DNA of 59,001 nucleotides from Candidatus Fredericiella danica (lineage in GTDB: Bacteria; Chloroflexota; Anaerolineae; Caldilineales; Caldilineaceae): the NCBI GenBank assembly GCA_016713335.1, contig JADJPH010000049.1:1-59001 (forward strand), written 5' to 3'. Under the pieces are notes generated by a model that was not told where the DNA came from, did not search any database, and was given only the letters and a program-made list of their open reading frames with translations. Below, one piece after another: positions 57,360 through 59,001 of this stretch. A program made the position numbers and the translations under genes. Within the stretch, counting starts at the first letter, position 1, and each line of letters begins with the position of its first letter.

Positions 57360-58623
57360 TTACGGCGTGGTTGCCCGCGGCTCGCGCACCCAGAAGAGGA
57401 ACATCACCCCACCAATCAAGGCGATGACCGCGGCCGTGATCATCAGCCCGGGATAGCCGACCGCGGTGGCCAGCCAGCCACCGATCAGAGGCGCCAGAAT
57501 GATCGACGGCGCAAGCAGCGTATTGGTGAGACCGATATAGGTTGGGCGGTCCTCGGGTTCGCAGAATTCAAGAATGATGTTGAGGCTCGACACCCAGTCG
57601 GCGGCGAAGAATGCGCCCATCATGAAGAAGGTCACGTATAACCACTCTGCAGTCGGCGCCCACACTGCGACCAGTGCGGCGACCGCCATCGCAAAGGCCG
57701 CGCCGGTCAACACCATCTTGTGCCCCAGTCGATCCCCGACGAGCCCCCACACTACGCCCATTACTGCCTGGCTGCCAATCAGGATAGCGGTTAGTAAGCC
57801 GATTTCTGTCCCATCCAGTGCAAAACGTTCGCTCCCATAGACAATAAAGAAACCGCTCGCCATGGCGCCAAACTGGACGACCGAGCGGGTGATGAAGTAG
57901 CGCCGGTAGTTTTCGTTGCCGTGCAAGATCGCGGGCAGTCGCCGCAAGTACTGCATCTGCGACACCGGCTCCTTCACGATTTCGCTGGGCGGTTCCCGGT
58001 TCAGTGCGAGTCCCACCCATGAAATCATGACAAAGACAAAGGCCAGCACAAAGAGCAGGGCGAAGTTGTTGGGGTAGGGATAGACATCCAGGATGCGGCC
58101 GACAAAGATGGCGCCCACGATCCCCATCATGGCCCCCAGCCCGCTGCCGAGACCCGCCCACAGCCCGCGGCGCTGCACGGGGATCACCTTGGCAATCATG
58201 TCATACCAGGCCGGCACGCCGGCGCCTGCGCTGAACGCGGCGATACCGAGAAACAAAAAGAAGAGGACCAGTGTCAGGGTGGGCGACGCCACCGCGAGCA
58301 TGAACACGACCAACCCGATGATCAGGTAAGGAAGTCGCTCACCAAAGCTGCTCAACACCATCAAGAAGGGCTTTTTGTACGTCAGCCTTTCGGCGAAATT
58401 GGCTGTGAACATTTGCGGCAGATAGAGACCCATCCCCCAGATTGCAGCAATCATCCCGACAGCGAGGGTCGAGTCCGTCAATGTGCTGACCAGGATCGGC
58501 ATCACTGTCTCTGCGTGAGACAAGGCTCATCCCAAGGGTGATGAAGGAGATATCGACCAGGTTAACGCTGAAGTTCCAGCCAATGTTGGCCTGGGCGTCG
58601 TCGTGAAGGGTTTGTCGCGCCAT
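57360..58623 (-). CDS. Major facilitator superfamily transporter, one frameshift
   Basis: The ATG at 58621-58623 starts MARQTLHDDAQANIGWNFSV, followed by NLVDISFITLGMSLVS (first helix). A shift at about 58515-58520 (one extra base) leads to AETVMPILVSTLTDSTLAVG and ten further helices (for example AGLGSGLGAMMGIVGAIFVG, LTAILIGSQAVMGVVWGLVG with the motif DRLGHKMV). About 420 residues in 12 helices. Substrate unknown; it is closest to multi-pass MFS proteins of the same broad group as the gene at 24783. It is convergent with the PAP2 gene. Confidence 0.85.
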
Positions 58624-58877
58624 AAGGGCAGATGCGTCGCTTTCAATGCTATGGATGCGCCGTCGACGGATTACTGAACTTCGCCATTCTACCCGATGAT
58701 CGGTAATGTGACGCAGCAGGGGTGGCGAGCGTGTCGCGAATGCCGCCATCCGTAGGCGCTGCTTGTAGCTGCGCTTGGTGATGACCGAGAATTCGCCGCG
58801 TGCAGGCGCACGAAAGTGTGGGGTAAAATTGTATGATGTGGCGTGAGATGCACAGTGTAGACCAGGAGGTGGCAGTC

Positions 58878-59001
58878 ATGACCATTGCTGTCACACGGAC
58901 GGTCCGTGTTCAGCCGGGCGGGATTGTTGAGTTACGACTTCCAGAATTTCAGGTTGGTGAGATTGTCGAAGTGATCGTGCTACTGGAGTCGCAGGAAGAC
59001 A
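58878..59001 (+). CDS. Antitoxin-like small protein (truncated by window end)
   Basis: The ATG at 58878 follows AGGAGGTGGCAGTC. The visible 41 residues, MTIAVTRTVRVQPGGIVELR and onward through LPEFQVGEIVEVIVLLESQE, resemble the short beta-rich antitoxins (AbrB/DUF104-like) that accompany PIN-domain toxins. A toxin would be expected just beyond the window, which I cannot check. Upstream, GGGGTAAAATTGTATGATG (58821 onward) contains a plausible -10 (TATGAT). Confidence 0.5.
   Translation, partial: MTIAVTRTVRVQPGGIVELRLPEFQVGEIVEVIVLLESQED

Overview
The window is GC-rich, gene-dense bacterial DNA with no tRNA, rRNA, IS element or CRISPR array that I could see. The gene content points to Chloroflexota, probably an uncultured Anaerolineae/Caldilineae-like lineage: a UPF0182 membrane protein, DUF951, a YacL-type PIN-TRAM protein beside cysS and rlmB, SARP/BTAD regulators, PT-rich lipoprotein linkers and several short-leader genes. 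This placement is an inference from gene families, not from a marker-gene tree. About two dozen single-base frameshifts break 15 otherwise well-conserved genes. Both halves are conserved in every case and several shifts lie in short homopolymers, so I read most of them as sequencing or assembly errors and annotate each gene as one span.

Layout. 1-6234: a histidine utilisation operon on the minus strand (hutU, an M20 amidohydrolase, hutI, hutH). 6383-9777: a phosphatase-like/methyltransferase fusion, an acyl-CoA dehydrogenase and YbaK. 9848-14246: two envelope proteins, tRNA m1A58 methyltransferase, a glycosyltransferase and a hypothetical gene. 14351-18430: UPF0182 and an HtrA protease. 18515-21737: a minus-strand operon of pentapeptide-repeat, VTC-domain, DUF4956 and lamin-tail proteins. 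21906-26102: an AllG-like DUF1116 protein, an acyl-CoA synthetase and an MFS transporter. 26115-30692: PIN-TRAM, cysS, rlmB and a GNAT-like gene. 31094-38992: PIG-L deacetylase, a polymer-forming membrane protein, DUF951, Nif3, a small SelW-like protein whose frame contains an in-frame TGA (probable selenocysteine), a glycosidase-like lipoprotein, HNH nuclease and acetylxylan esterase. 39014-48525: acyl-CoA synthetase, ABC-F ATPase, LysM protein, phosphatase, dnaN, a TMEM175-like channel and GNAT.

The most unusual region is 48553-57217. Two tandem, homologous giant regulators each join a SARP winged helix, a BTAD domain, an NB-ARC/STAND ATPase and a C-terminal sugar-type ABC solute-binding domain in one polypeptide with no signal peptide. 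Each is transcribed divergently from a secreted-protein gene: a small 27-residue-repeat protein for copy 1 and a PAP2/vanadium-haloperoxidase-like protein for copy 2. Each secreted gene ends in a strong hairpin, so the layout reads as two regulator/effector cassettes. I infer that the solute-binding module is an intracellular ligand sensor for a SARP-STAND switch.
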